A stretch of 28,519 nt of DNA, from contig CAAFXE010000026.1 in assembly GCA_900766915.1 (NCBI GenBank), forward strand, positions 1-28,519. Direction: 5' to 3'. Source of the DNA: Lachnospiraceae bacterium. GTDB lineage: Bacteria; Bacillota; Clostridia; Lachnospirales; Lachnospiraceae. The position numbers and the translations under genes are program-made. Shown here one piece after another: positions 16,508-23,971 of this stretch; the first letter of the stretch is position 1, and each line of letters opens with the position of its first letter. The notes below the pieces were generated by a model, which ran no database searches, was not told the origin of the DNA, and was given only the letters and a program-made list of their open reading frames with translations.

Positions 16508-17887
16508 TTACATCTTTGAAAGATATTCCTTATAATTAATGATCGTCTTTAGCATTACCTCGCGTCCCGGAGCCCCTTTGGTAAGACGCTTATTCACACA
16601 GGTCTCCATGCTGATGGCATCATAAATATCTTCTTCAAACACCGGGCTGATGGCTTTGAATTCCTCCAGTGTAAAGTCATCCAATGCTTTCTGATGTTCG
16701 ATACCATATAAAACCAGCTGTCCAACAATACCGTGGGCATCACGGAACGGTACGCCGTGATTTACCAGATAATCTGCCGCATCTGTGGCATTGGTAAAGC
16801 CGTGTTTTGCACTGTCTCTCATTTTATCCACGCGGAATTTCATGGTAGAGAGCATTCCGGTAAATAATGCAAGACATCCCTTGACGGTATCATATGCATC
16901 AAAGGTCATTTCCTTATCTTCCTGCATATCCTTATTATATGCCAGCGGGATTCCCTTCATGGTAGTAAGTATGGACATCAGTGCCCCATAGACACGCCCT
17001 GTCTTTCCTCTTACCAGCTCTGCAATGTCCGGATTTTTTTTCTGGGGCATAATGCTGCTGCCGGTAGAATATGCATCATCGATCTCCACAAACTGGTACT
17101 CATTGGTATTCCAGATAATGATCTCCTCTGAGAAACGGCTTAAATGCATCATGATCGTAGATAATGCACTTAAAAGCTCAATGACATAATCTCTGTCGGA
17201 AACCGAATCCATACTGTTTTCTGTGGCACCTTTGAATTCCAGCAGCTCTGCCACATATTCCCTGTCTAAAGGATAGGTGGTTCCTGCCAGTGCGCCGCTG
17301 CCTAACGGACAATAATTCATTCTCTCATAAATATCATGGAGACGGCTTCTGTCTCTTTTAAACATTTCGAAGTAGGCACCCATATGGTGAGCCAATGTAA
17401 TCGGCTGTGCCTTCTGTAAATGGGTAAAGCCCGGCATGATGGTGTCCACATGCTCTTCCATGATCTTTAAAATGGCTGTCAACAGGTCGTATACCAGACC
17501 GTCGATCTCGATGATCTCATCTCTTGTATAGAGCTTCATATCTAAAGCTACCTGGTCATTTCTGCTTCGGCCTGTATGAAGCTTCTTTCCTGCGTCCCCG
17601 ATTCGGTCGATGAGGGTTGCTTCCACAAAACTGTGAATATCCTCATATTTGTCGCTGATTTCCAGAGTACCGTTTTCTACGTCCTCTAAAATTCCTTCCA
17701 GCCCTTCCAGTATCTGATCTTTTTCATTCTCTGTTAAAATTCCCTGTTTTGCCAGCATTTTCACATGAGCCATGCTGCCTTCCATATCCTGACGGTAAAA
17801 TTTTTTATCAAACGAAATGGAAGCATTGAAGTTATATACTAACTGGTCGGTTTCTTTTGTAAATCGACCGCCCCATAACTGTGCCAT
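16508..17887 (-). CDS. argH: Argininosuccinate lyase
   Basis: 459 residues from the ATG at 17887 (MAQLWGGRF), which has GAGGAATTGTT before it and matches the usual ArgH start. The open frame extends 7 codons further without support. The fumarase/ArgH signature GSSIMPQKKNPD is present, as are the substrate-binding segments GRSRNDQVALD and TTYPLDR. It cleaves argininosuccinate to arginine and fumarate. The usual partner argG is not adjacent. A promoter within the queH 3' end may serve it independently. Confidence 0.96.
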   Translation of the reverse strand: MAQLWGGRFTKETDQLVYNFNASISFDKKFYRQDMEGSMAHVKMLAKQGILTENEKDQILEGLEGILEDVENGTLEISDKYEDIHSFVEATLIDRIGDAGKKLHTGRSRNDQVALDMKLYTRDEIIEIDGLVYDLLTAILKIMEEHVDTIMPGFTHLQKAQPITLAHHMGAYFEMFKRDRSRLHDIYERMNYCPLGSGALAGTTYPLDREYVAELLEFKGATENSMDSVSDRDYVIELLSALSTIMMHLSRFSEEIIIWNTNEYQFVEIDDAYSTGSSIMPQKKNPDIAELVRGKTGRVYGALMSILTTMKGIPLAYNKDMQEDKEMTFDAYDTVKGCLALFTGMLSTMKFRVDKMRDSAKHGFTNATDAADYLVNHGVPFRDAHGIVGQLVLYGIEHQKALDDFTLEEFKAISPVFEEDIYDAISMETCVNKRLTKGAPGREVMLKTIINYKEYLSKM

Positions 17888-17928
17888 AACAATTCCTCGC
17901 TTTACCACATCAAAGTCTTAATTCGTAA

Positions 17929-17957
17929 ATACTATCATACTTTTTCTGAGACTTCAA
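17929..17957 (-). promoter_or_regulatory. Candidate argH promoter inside the queH 3' end
   Basis: On the reverse strand there is a TTGAAG -35 box (17952-17957), a 17-bp spacer and a TAGTAT -10 box (17929-17934). It would start transcription about 35 nt before the argH ATG. Confidence 0.5.
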
Positions 17958-18579
17958 CCTTTTCCCGCTCATTTTTAGAAAAAACACAGCCACAATAATT
18001 CTGTCTGTAAAGCTCATATTCTTTAGAAAGCTGTGTGGAACGCTGATACCCGCCTTTTTTCTTAAAATCTGACGGTAAATGTCTGATTCCAAGCTCTGAT
18101 TGCAGTGCTTCTCCAATCTCATTGAGCTTCTGTGCATTTTTTAAAGGACTGATGGAAAGTGTGGTGGTAAAAAAGTCATATCCGCCTTCCTTTGCAAGCA
18201 TGGCAGCCTCTCTCATGCGAAGCTCATAGCAGCGAAAGCACCGCTCTCCCCCTTCGGGAATGTGCTCCAGGCCCTTTGCCATCTCATAAAATCTTCTGGT
18301 ATCATAATTTCCCTCCACATAGGAAATGGGGTATCTGGCCGGAAACTGTTCAATAAACCGCTTCTGCTCCCGTGCTCTTTCCTCATATTCCTTGGGCGGA
18401 TAGATGTTGGGATTATAATAAAACACGGTAATTTCAAAATATTCTGATAAATATTCCAACACATAACTGCTGCAGGGTGCACAGCAGCTGTGTAAAAACA
18501 ACTTCGGTACTTTGCCCTCTTTTTTCAGATCCTCCAGAATCTGTTCCAGCTCTCTTTGATAATTTCTTTTATTTGCCAT
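17935..18579 (-). CDS. queH: Epoxyqueuosine reductase QueH
   Basis: 214 residues of the QueH (former DUF208) family, the non-B12 alternative to QueG that completes queuosine in tRNA. Conserved Cys clusters are visible: HSCCAPCSS (C32, C33, C36), ERCFRCYELRM (C114, C117) and YCGCVFS (C196, C198). The vicinal CC and the CxxC are the known Fe-S/metal ligands of the family. The sequence PSDFKKKGGYQRSTQLSKEY near the C-terminus is also family-typical. No queuosine biosynthesis or salvage genes are beside it. It is divergent from the ABC operon, with 64 bp between the starts. Confidence 0.93.
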   Translation of the reverse strand: MANKRNYQRELEQILEDLKKEGKVPKLFLHSCCAPCSSYVLEYLSEYFEITVFYYNPNIYPPKEYEERAREQKRFIEQFPARYPISYVEGNYDTRRFYEMAKGLEHIPEGGERCFRCYELRMREAAMLAKEGGYDFFTTTLSISPLKNAQKLNEIGEALQSELGIRHLPSDFKKKGGYQRSTQLSKEYELYRQNYCGCVFSKNEREKVEVSEKV

Positions 18580-18592
18580 AAAACATCACCTT

Positions 18593-18621
18593 TTGCAACT
18601 AAATTCATAAGATATTATATA
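18593..18621 (+). promoter_or_regulatory. Promoter of the ABC transporter operon
   Basis: A TTGCAA -35 box (18593-18598), a 17-bp spacer and a TATATA -10 box (18616-18621). The leader is very short, so no riboswitch fits before the ATG at 18644. Confidence 0.6.
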
Positions 18622-18643
18622 GAAAATACGGAGGTGTGTAAAT

Positions 18644-19417
18644 ATGATTCCCCTTTTGGAGCTTTCCGGCATCAACTATTCCTACCATGAACTGACAGGG
18701 GAAACCATTGCCCTTGAGAATATATTCTTTACCGTAAATTCCGGTGAATTTGTAGCAATCGTAGGCCCCTCCGGATGTGGCAAGTCCACACTGCTGTCCA
18801 TGATTGCGGGCCTCATCACCCCGGAGTCGGGACAGATTTCCTTAAATGGTGCTCCCCTCGCCGCCTCCAGAACCCGTATCGGATATATGCTCCAAAAAGA
18901 CCACCTCTTTGAATGGCGAAGCGTTCTTAGCAATGTGCTCTTAGGCCTGGAAATTCAGAACCGGATGGATGAAACCACGAAAAACCATGCTCTTGAAATG
19001 TTAAAAACCTATGGACTGGAAGAATTTCTGGATGCCAGACCGTCCCAGCTCTCCGGAGGAATGAGACAGCGTGCTGCACTCATTCGCACCCTTGTACTGG
19101 AGCCGGAGCTTCTTTTGTTAGACGAACCCTTCTCCGCCCTGGATTATCAAACCAGACTGACGGTGGCTGATGATATCTGGAAAATTATCAAACGTGAGAA
19201 AAAAACAGCACTTTTGGTTACCCACGACCTGTCGGAAGCTGTCAGCATGGCTGACCGCATTCTTGTATTTAGTGCCCGTCCTGGACATCTGATTCGGGAG
19301 GTACCTGTAAGCTTTGAGGATCCTGCTTCGGATTCCCCCATCAAGCGCAGAAATGCCAAAGAATTTAAATCCTATTTCAATCTGATCTGGAAGGAGTTAA
19401 ATGCCCATGATTCCTGA
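18644..19417 (+). CDS. ABC transporter ATP-binding protein, NitT/TauT type
   Basis: 257 residues with a full ATPase motif set: Walker A GPSGCGKST (41-49), Q-loop Q84, signature LSGGMRQR (136-143), Walker B LLLLDEP and the H-loop His (H194). It is closest in pattern to SsuB/TauB/ThiZ-like subunits that energise uptake of sulfonates, nitrate, or thiamine-precursor pyrimidines. The substrate cannot be read from the ATPase. GGAGGTG lies 8 nt before the ATG. The stop codon lies within the start of the permease gene, so the pair is translationally coupled. Confidence 0.92.
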   Translation: MIPLLELSGINYSYHELTGETIALENIFFTVNSGEFVAIVGPSGCGKSTLLSMIAGLITPESGQISLNGAPLAASRTRIGYMLQKDHLFEWRSVLSNVLLGLEIQNRMDETTKNHALEMLKTYGLEEFLDARPSQLSGGMRQRAALIRTLVLEPELLLLDEPFSALDYQTRLTVADDIWKIIKREKKTALLVTHDLSEAVSMADRILVFSARPGHLIREVPVSFEDPASDSPIKRRNAKEFKSYFNLIWKELNAHDS

Positions 19418-20207
19418 AATCTCTGCAGCCCAGTCTGCTTACCTAAGGAAGCACCGACGGCAGAAAATCTTCATTAAAACATGCCAGTTTCTCATTTTGT
19501 TTGCATTTTTAACTCTCTGGGAAGCTGCCGTGAACCTGGGCTGGATCGATGGCTTTATATTCAGCAGTCCTTCCCGCATCTTAAAAACCTTTTATAAAAT
19601 GTGTGCAGACGGTTCCTTTTTCTTACACCTGGGAACTACTCTGGCAGAGGTATTTATCAGTTTCGGATTAATTGTCAGTGTAGGCTACCTGGTGGCAGTG
19701 CTCCTATGGTTTTTTCCAAATCTTTCAAAGATCCTGGAACCTTATTTTGTAGTGCTAAACAGCCTTCCAAAGTCCGCATTGGCTCCGCTTCTCATTGTAT
19801 GGCTGGGTGCCAATATCCGAACCATTATCGTGGCAGGAATCTCCGTAGCCATCTTTGGCACGATTCTTTCTCTCTATACAGCATTTGTGGAATCGGATCC
19901 CGATGACCAGCTTTTAATCTATACCCTGCAGGGCAAAAAACACCATGTGCTGACCAAAGTGCTCTTTCCCGCCACTCTGCCGACATTAATCTCTTTGATG
20001 AAGGTAAATATCGGGCTTGCTCTGGTGGGTGTCGTCATCGGAGAATTCCTTGCCGCAAGACAGGGGCTGGGATATCTGATCATCTACGGCAGTCAGGTCT
20101 TTAAACTGGATATGGTGATCCTTTCTATCGTAGTCCTGTGCATCGTAGCCGTAGCCTTATATCAGCTGATCCAGCTTCTGGAGAAACGTCTGACACGTTC
20201 CAAATAG
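19401..20207 (+). CDS. ABC transporter permease, NitT/TauT type
   Basis: 268 residues with about six membrane segments. The BPD_transp_1 EAA-type loop is visible in GEFLAARQGLGYLIIYGSQVF, a pattern shared with SsuC/TauC/ThiX permeases. It overlaps the ATPase gene by 17 nt. Two in-frame ATGs, at 19401 and 19407, follow AAGGAG, and the second gives longer spacing and may be the real start. No substrate-binding protein is present in this locus, although importers of this class need one. It may be encoded elsewhere or lost. Confidence 0.9.
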   Translation: MPMIPEISAAQSAYLRKHRRQKIFIKTCQFLILFAFLTLWEAAVNLGWIDGFIFSSPSRILKTFYKMCADGSFFLHLGTTLAEVFISFGLIVSVGYLVAVLLWFFPNLSKILEPYFVVLNSLPKSALAPLLIVWLGANIRTIIVAGISVAIFGTILSLYTAFVESDPDDQLLIYTLQGKKHHVLTKVLFPATLPTLISLMKVNIGLALVGVVIGEFLAARQGLGYLIIYGSQVFKLDMVILSIVVLCIVAVALYQLIQLLEKRLTRSK

Positions 20208-20209
20208 AA

Positions 20210-20336
20210 GTTACTGTTCACTTCGTTCCAGTAACTGGCAAAAATCCATGCAAAATTTGCTGCGCAAATGGATTTTTGCTTGCAGAACTCGGGATTTTCT
20301 TACGAAAACCCTCGCGGAATAGTGACGTCTGTACTA
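20210..20336. repeat. Dispersed MITE-like repeat, copy A (with 44-nt insert)
   Basis: The left end GTTACTGTTCAC is followed by TTCGTTCC..AACTGGCAAA. The right part is CTCGGGATTTTCTTACGAAA..CTCGCGGAATAGTGACG. Copy B at 22887-22973 shares all these blocks in the same order. Copy A has about 44 extra nt between GGCAAA and ACTCGGG. The insert is mostly a 12-bp perfect inverted repeat, 20238-20249 with 20268-20279. A second hairpin is AGTTACTG..CAGTAACT at the left end. It directly follows the permease stop and may also end that transcript. Confidence 0.75.
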
Positions 20337-20363
20337 TAAAAAACAATTTTCCTAAGATATCAT

Positions 20364-20391
20364 AAAAGAAGCGTACCGCCAGGTGGTACGC
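20364..20391 (-). terminator. Intrinsic terminator of ilvE
   Basis: On the reverse strand the GCGTACC/GGTACGC stem (arms at about 20385-20391 and 20371-20377) is followed by TTCTTTT. It lies 14 nt after the ilvE stop. Confidence 0.7.
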
Positions 20392-20405
20392 CCCTACATA
20401 ATTCA

Positions 20406-21431
20406 TTATTTAATTACTTTGATCCATCCTTCCGGAGCTTCAATACGTCCCATCTGGATGCCTGTCAATGTTTCATATAATTTCTTAGTGATCGGTCCCA
20501 TTTCTGTCATGCCGCTTGGGAAGCAAATCTCATTTCCATGGTCAACGATCTTTCCAACCGGAGAAATCACAGCTGCTGTACCGCAAAGACCACATTCAGC
20601 CATGTCTTTCACTTCTTCTAATGCAACCTGTCTTTCTTCTACCTCTAATCCCAAGTATTCTTTTGCAACATACATTAAGGAACGACGTGTGATAGATGGT
20701 AAAATCGTGCTTGATTTTGGTGTGACTACCTTGCCGTCTTTCGTTACAAACAGGAAGTTTGCTCCGCCGGTTTCCTCTACATAAGTTCTTGTAGCAGAAT
20801 CCAGATACATATTTTCATCATAGCCCTGATGATGTGCATCTACGATGGCATGTAAGCTCATGGCATAGTTAAGACCTGCTTTGATATGGCCTGTACCATG
20901 TGGAGCTGCACGGTCAAAATCACAAACTCTGATGGTTAAAGGTTTTACACCGCCTTTAAAGTAAGGACCTACCGGTGTTGCGAAAATACGGAACTGATAT
21001 TCATCTGCCGGTTTTACACCGATGACCGGATTGGAACCGAACATATATGGTCTGATGTAAAGGGTTGCTCCTGAACCGTATGGCGGAACATAAGCTTCAT
21101 TTGCTTCTACAACCTTACAAACTGCTTCTACAAATTTGTCCTCCGGGAATACCGGCATTTCCAGTCTTTCACAGCTGTCTTTCATACGGGAAGCATTTAA
21201 GTCAGGACGGAAGGTTACAATGTGTCCGTCTTCTGTTGTGTAAGCTTTCATACCTTCAAAACAGGTCTGTGCATACTGTAATACGCCTGCACATTCGCTG
21301 ATGACTACATTTGCATCCTCTGTCAGCACACCCTCATCCCATGCACCGTCTTTAAAGTTTGACACAAATCTTTTGTCGGTCTTTACATAACCAAACCCTA
21401 AGTTTCCCCAGTCGATATCTTTCTTTTCCAT
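20406..21431 (-). CDS. ilvE: Branched-chain amino acid aminotransferase
   Basis: 341 residues, a class IV (fold type IV) PLP aminotransferase of the longer BCAT branch. The PLP lysine is K184 in GHIKAGLNYAMSL. The phosphate-cup and signature segment is YLDSATRTYVEETGGANFLFV, with a later TPKSSTILPSITR. It interconverts Val, Leu and Ile with their 2-oxoacids. It is monocistronic, with its own promoter, a leader of roughly 90 nt containing a GTTACC/GGTAAC hairpin (21452-21457 with 21471-21476), and its own terminator. The leader hairpin could be regulatory, but no leader peptide or T-box motif is seen. Confidence 0.96.
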   Translation of the reverse strand: MEKKDIDWGNLGFGYVKTDKRFVSNFKDGAWDEGVLTEDANVVISECAGVLQYAQTCFEGMKAYTTEDGHIVTFRPDLNASRMKDSCERLEMPVFPEDKFVEAVCKVVEANEAYVPPYGSGATLYIRPYMFGSNPVIGVKPADEYQFRIFATPVGPYFKGGVKPLTIRVCDFDRAAPHGTGHIKAGLNYAMSLHAIVDAHHQGYDENMYLDSATRTYVEETGGANFLFVTKDGKVVTPKSSTILPSITRRSLMYVAKEYLGLEVEERQVALEEVKDMAECGLCGTAAVISPVGKIVDHGNEICFPSGMTEMGPITKKLYETLTGIQMGRIEAPEGWIKVIK

Positions 21432-21528
21432 AACATTTATCCTCTTTTCCTGTTACCTTCAGCATGTTTAGGTAACCTTTTTTCCTTTAAGTGTTTTATC
21501 ACGTTAAAGTTATAAATTAATTATAATC

Positions 21529-21557
21529 ATCTTAACTCTATCCTTATTGTCAGTCAA
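21529..21557 (-). promoter_or_regulatory. ilvE promoter (overlaps a divergent promoter)
   Basis: On the reverse strand there is a TTGACT -35 box (21552-21557), a 17-bp spacer and a TAAGAT -10 box (21529-21534). The -35 box shares position 21552 with the -35 box of the divergent promoter. Confidence 0.75.
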
Positions 21558-21575
21558 GATATTTTTTGATATACT
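21547..21575 (+). promoter_or_regulatory. Promoter of the sce7726-type gene
   Basis: A TTGTCA -35 box (21547-21552), a 17-bp spacer and a TATACT -10 box (21570-21575). The predicted start, near 21582, is immediately followed by the palindrome at 21586-21604. Confidence 0.75.
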
Positions 21576-21585
21576 CTAACACATT

Positions 21586-21604
21586 GAATGTATATGATAC
21601 ATTC
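21586..21604. promoter_or_regulatory. Operator-like 19-bp palindrome
   Basis: GAATGTATATGATACATTC consists of two perfect 8-bp arms around ATG, at about +4 to +22 of the plus-strand transcript. That position and symmetry suit a repressor dimer or an RNA hairpin. A second perfect palindrome, ATCTTGATCAAGAT, is at 21635-21648. Confidence 0.45.
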
Positions 21605-21667
21605 TATCGTGGTTTTACACCTTTACAGTTATTGATCTTGATCAAGATACATTTTGAAATCTTAGCA

Positions 21668-22264
21668 ATGAAAAACAACAAAAAATTAAAAGACGAGCAG
21701 ATGCGCTCCATTTTATTTGAATATTATGAATCTCAGGGCAAACGACTTCGCTTTTTTGAAGAATTTCCTTTGGGGCGAAAAACTCGCTCCGATGCCCTTC
21801 TGGTCACTGAAACCGAAATGATCGGTTTTGAATTTAAAAGTGACCGGGATACTCTGAAACGGCTGGAACGTCAGGTACACGACTACGAAAGATTCTGTGA
21901 CCGCAATTATCTGGTTACAGGACAAAAATATAAGGATAAAGCTCCGGATGAGATCCCCGATCACTGGGGAATCTATGTAGTCTACCTGGATGATGAAGAA
22001 ACTCTTCAGTTGGAATGCGTCCGCAAAGCCCAGCCAAATACCAAACGCATGCGGTTTCACAATCAGCTGCGTCTTCTCTGGAGAAGTGAACTCATTCCAC
22101 TGATCCGAAAATATCAGTTGGGCGGGGTAACCAGGAAAAACAAGCTGGAGCTTGTGCGCACCCTGGAGCACAACCTGGAAAAAGAGGTGCTTCGCCGGGA
22201 GCTTTTAGATACTCTGATCGAGCGTGATTATAGTATCTATGCTACAAATGATGAGGCAGAATAA
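21668..22264 (+). CDS. sce7726-type protein, PD-(D/E)XK nuclease-like
   Basis: 198 residues from the ATG at 21668. The frame opens at a TTG at 21566, but that lies upstream of the -10 box (21570-21575) and cannot be in the mRNA. The pattern RSDALL (D42)..GFEFKSDRD (E55, K57, D59, D61)..RLERQ (Q69)..Y..YLVTG..IPDHWGIYVV matches my memory of the sce7726 family, whose core resembles a PD-(D/E)XK nuclease active site. Members are of unproven function, often near phage-like or defence loci. The ribosome binding site is weak, which suggests low expression. It is monocistronic and divergent from ilvE; no methylase or other partner is nearby. Nuclease activity is an inference. Confidence 0.75.
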   Translation: MKNNKKLKDEQMRSILFEYYESQGKRLRFFEEFPLGRKTRSDALLVTETEMIGFEFKSDRDTLKRLERQVHDYERFCDRNYLVTGQKYKDKAPDEIPDHWGIYVVYLDDEETLQLECVRKAQPNTKRMRFHNQLRLLWRSELIPLIRKYQLGGVTRKNKLELVRTLEHNLEKEVLRRELLDTLIERDYSIYATNDEAE

Positions 22265-22274
22265 AACTTCCTTC

Positions 22275-22303
22275 TTTACAAATTTGGGGGAATGGGTTAT
22301 AAT
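22275..22303 (+). promoter_or_regulatory. Promoter of tRNA-Thr
   Basis: A TTTACA -35 box (22275-22280), a 17-bp spacer and a perfect TATAAT -10 box (22298-22303), 21 bp before the tRNA. Confidence 0.85.
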
Positions 22304-22324
22304 CTCCTTCGTCAGATATGACAA

Positions 22325-22397
<73 letters not shown>

Positions 22398-22407
22398 CTT
22401 TTTTATT

Positions 22408-22845
22408 TTACTGGCAAAGCTCTGCAACGATCTGATTAATCACCTTGCCGTCAGCTTTTCCTTTTAATTCTCCCATGACATTTTTCATGATCATGCCTTT
22501 GTTCTTCGTCGCAACGACGTCTGCAAATTTTTCCAGAATCAATGCTTTGACTTCTTCCGGAGAAAGCATTTTCGGAGCATATTCTTCAATGACTGCATAA
22601 CGGGCCTTGTAGCTTTCCAAAAGCTCTTTTCTTTCTGCCGGGCAGGTATCGATCTGCTCTTTTACGCTCTTCATTTCCTTTAATATAACTCTGTCAACCA
22701 GTTCTTCCGGAATATCGTCCCTCACCTTTTCATCGATGGCAACCTTTTTGATTGCACCGATCAAAGAAGAAATGGAATCCTTACGTTCTTTATCCTTTGC
22801 CTTCATGGCTGCAATCATATCTTTTTGTAATGTCTCTAATTTCAT
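22408..22845 (-). CDS. yqeY: GatB/YqeY domain protein
   Basis: 145 residues, a stand-alone YqeY protein related to the tail domain of the GatB amidotransferase subunit. Typical sequence includes MIAAMKAKDKERKDSISSLIGAIK near the N-terminus, DIPEELVDRVILKEMKSVKEQI in the middle, and KNKGMIMKNVMGELKGKADGK near the C-terminus. The start ATG at 22845 has GAGGAGGA 7 nt upstream; a TTG two codons earlier is within that spacing and is less likely. Its function in free-standing form is poorly defined, with tRNA binding or translation-linked roles suggested. It converges on tRNA-Thr, with only 10 nt between them. Confidence 0.92.
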   Translation of the reverse strand: MKLETLQKDMIAAMKAKDKERKDSISSLIGAIKKVAIDEKVRDDIPEELVDRVILKEMKSVKEQIDTCPAERKELLESYKARYAVIEEYAPKMLSPEEVKALILEKFADVVATKNKGMIMKNVMGELKGKADGKVINQIVAELCQ

Positions 22846-22886
22846 TGTCAAATCCTCCTCATATTCATTTCAGCTTCAATCATTTT

Positions 22887-22973
22887 GCTACTGCTCACTT
22901 CGTTCCACCAACTGGCAAAACTCGGGATTTTCTTATGAAAACTCTCGCGGAATAGTTACGCCTGAACAGTAAC
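22887..22973. repeat. Dispersed MITE-like repeat, copy B (short form)
   Basis: The left end is GCTACTGCTCAC and the right end is TGAACAGTAAC. The reverse complement of the right end, GTTACTGTTCA, is exactly the left end of copy A and near its own left end, so the element has inverted-repeat termini of about 11 bp. It shares CACTTCGTTCC, AACTGGCAAA, CTCGGGATTTTCTTA and CTCGCGGAATAGT with copy A. It is located between yqeY and the HAD gene. Confidence 0.75.
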
Positions 22974-23013
22974 ATCATTTTACATCTTGTAGATAAAATA
23001 TGCAAGATTTGGC

Positions 23014-23042
23014 TTTACTTTATGGATGTGGCACATTACAAT
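23014..23042 (+). promoter_or_regulatory. Promoter of the HAD/amidohydrolase genes
   Basis: A TTTACT -35 box (23014-23019), a 17-bp spacer and a TACAAT -10 box (23037-23042), about 75 bp before the HAD start. Confidence 0.6.
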
Positions 23043-23118
23043 GATAAATGTTCAGGCCAATCTATTTTTCAGATCGGCTCTGATCCGTGATTCACTACAA
23101 AACTCAAGGAGAATTTAC

Positions 23119-23937
23119 ATGAATACATTAAAATTCAAAGCACTGGCACTGGATCTTGACGGTACCCTGACAGACAAAGATAAAAAGCTCCCTCTGAAAA
23201 ATAAGGAAGCGATCTGGAAAGCCATGGATGCGGGAGTTACTGTCATCCTTGCCTCCGGCCGTGCACCCATGGGAATGACCTATATTGCTGATGAACTGGA
23301 GCTTGAAAAACGCGGCGGTATCATCCTGGCATTTAACGGCGGAAAGATCATTGACTGTAAAACCGGTAAAACGATCATCAGCTATGATCTGCCTCATGAA
23401 CTCATTCCGGACATCTGCGCCATTGCAGCCAAACATGATACTGCACCGGTTTCCTATAATGACACCCAGGTTATTTCCGAATTCGATACAAAATACGTAC
23501 TTTTAGAATGTAAGTGCAACAATACCGAACTTCTTAAGGTTCCAAGTCTGCCGGAATACTTGGATTTTCCGGTGAATAAACTGATGATTTCAGGGGAACA
23601 CGAAAATCTCATCAAGGTACGGGATGAAATGCTTAGTAAATATTCTGACCGCATGGTTAGCTTCTTTGCCGAATCATTCTTTTTGGAAGCTGCTCCCCAG
23701 GGTGTAGGAAAGGATATCGGACTGGCAAGCGTATGCGATTACCTTGGTATCACAAGAGAAGAACTGATGGTATGCGGCGATGGTCTCAATGACATCACCA
23801 TGTTTGATTTTGCAGGTTTTGCCGTAGCCATGAAAAATGCTTACCAGGAAGCTGCCGCTCACGCTGACGTCGTAGTACCATACACCAACGATGAATGCGG
23901 AGTGGCTTACGCGATTGAGACCTATTTACTGGATTAA
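23119..23937 (+). CDS. Cof-type HAD-IIB hydrolase (sugar-phosphate phosphatase-like)
   Basis: 272 residues from the ATG at 23119, which has AAGGAG 9 nt before it. The open frame runs back to 23026 without support and across the promoter. HAD motif I is ALDLDGTLTD (nucleophile D12, acid D14), motif II is ILASGRAP, and motif IV is VCGDGLNDITMF. The large cap between motifs II and III marks the Cof/HAD-IIB type. Such enzymes dephosphorylate sugar phosphates or pyridoxal and flavin phosphates; the substrate is not determined. The amidohydrolase gene follows after 34 nt and is probably cotranscribed. Confidence 0.92.
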   Translation: MNTLKFKALALDLDGTLTDKDKKLPLKNKEAIWKAMDAGVTVILASGRAPMGMTYIADELELEKRGGIILAFNGGKIIDCKTGKTIISYDLPHELIPDICAIAAKHDTAPVSYNDTQVISEFDTKYVLLECKCNNTELLKVPSLPEYLDFPVNKLMISGEHENLIKVRDEMLSKYSDRMVSFFAESFFLEAAPQGVGKDIGLASVCDYLGITREELMVCGDGLNDITMFDFAGFAVAMKNAYQEAAAHADVVVPYTNDECGVAYAIETYLLD

Positions 23938-23971
23938 TTTTTTTAATAACAAAAATAAAAGGAGTTTTTTC

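Noticed and set aside
18580..18643. TPP or other riboswitch before the NitT/TauT-type transporter
   Set aside because: Only about 15 nt lie between the predicted transcription start and the ATG, and no conserved aptamer motif is seen.
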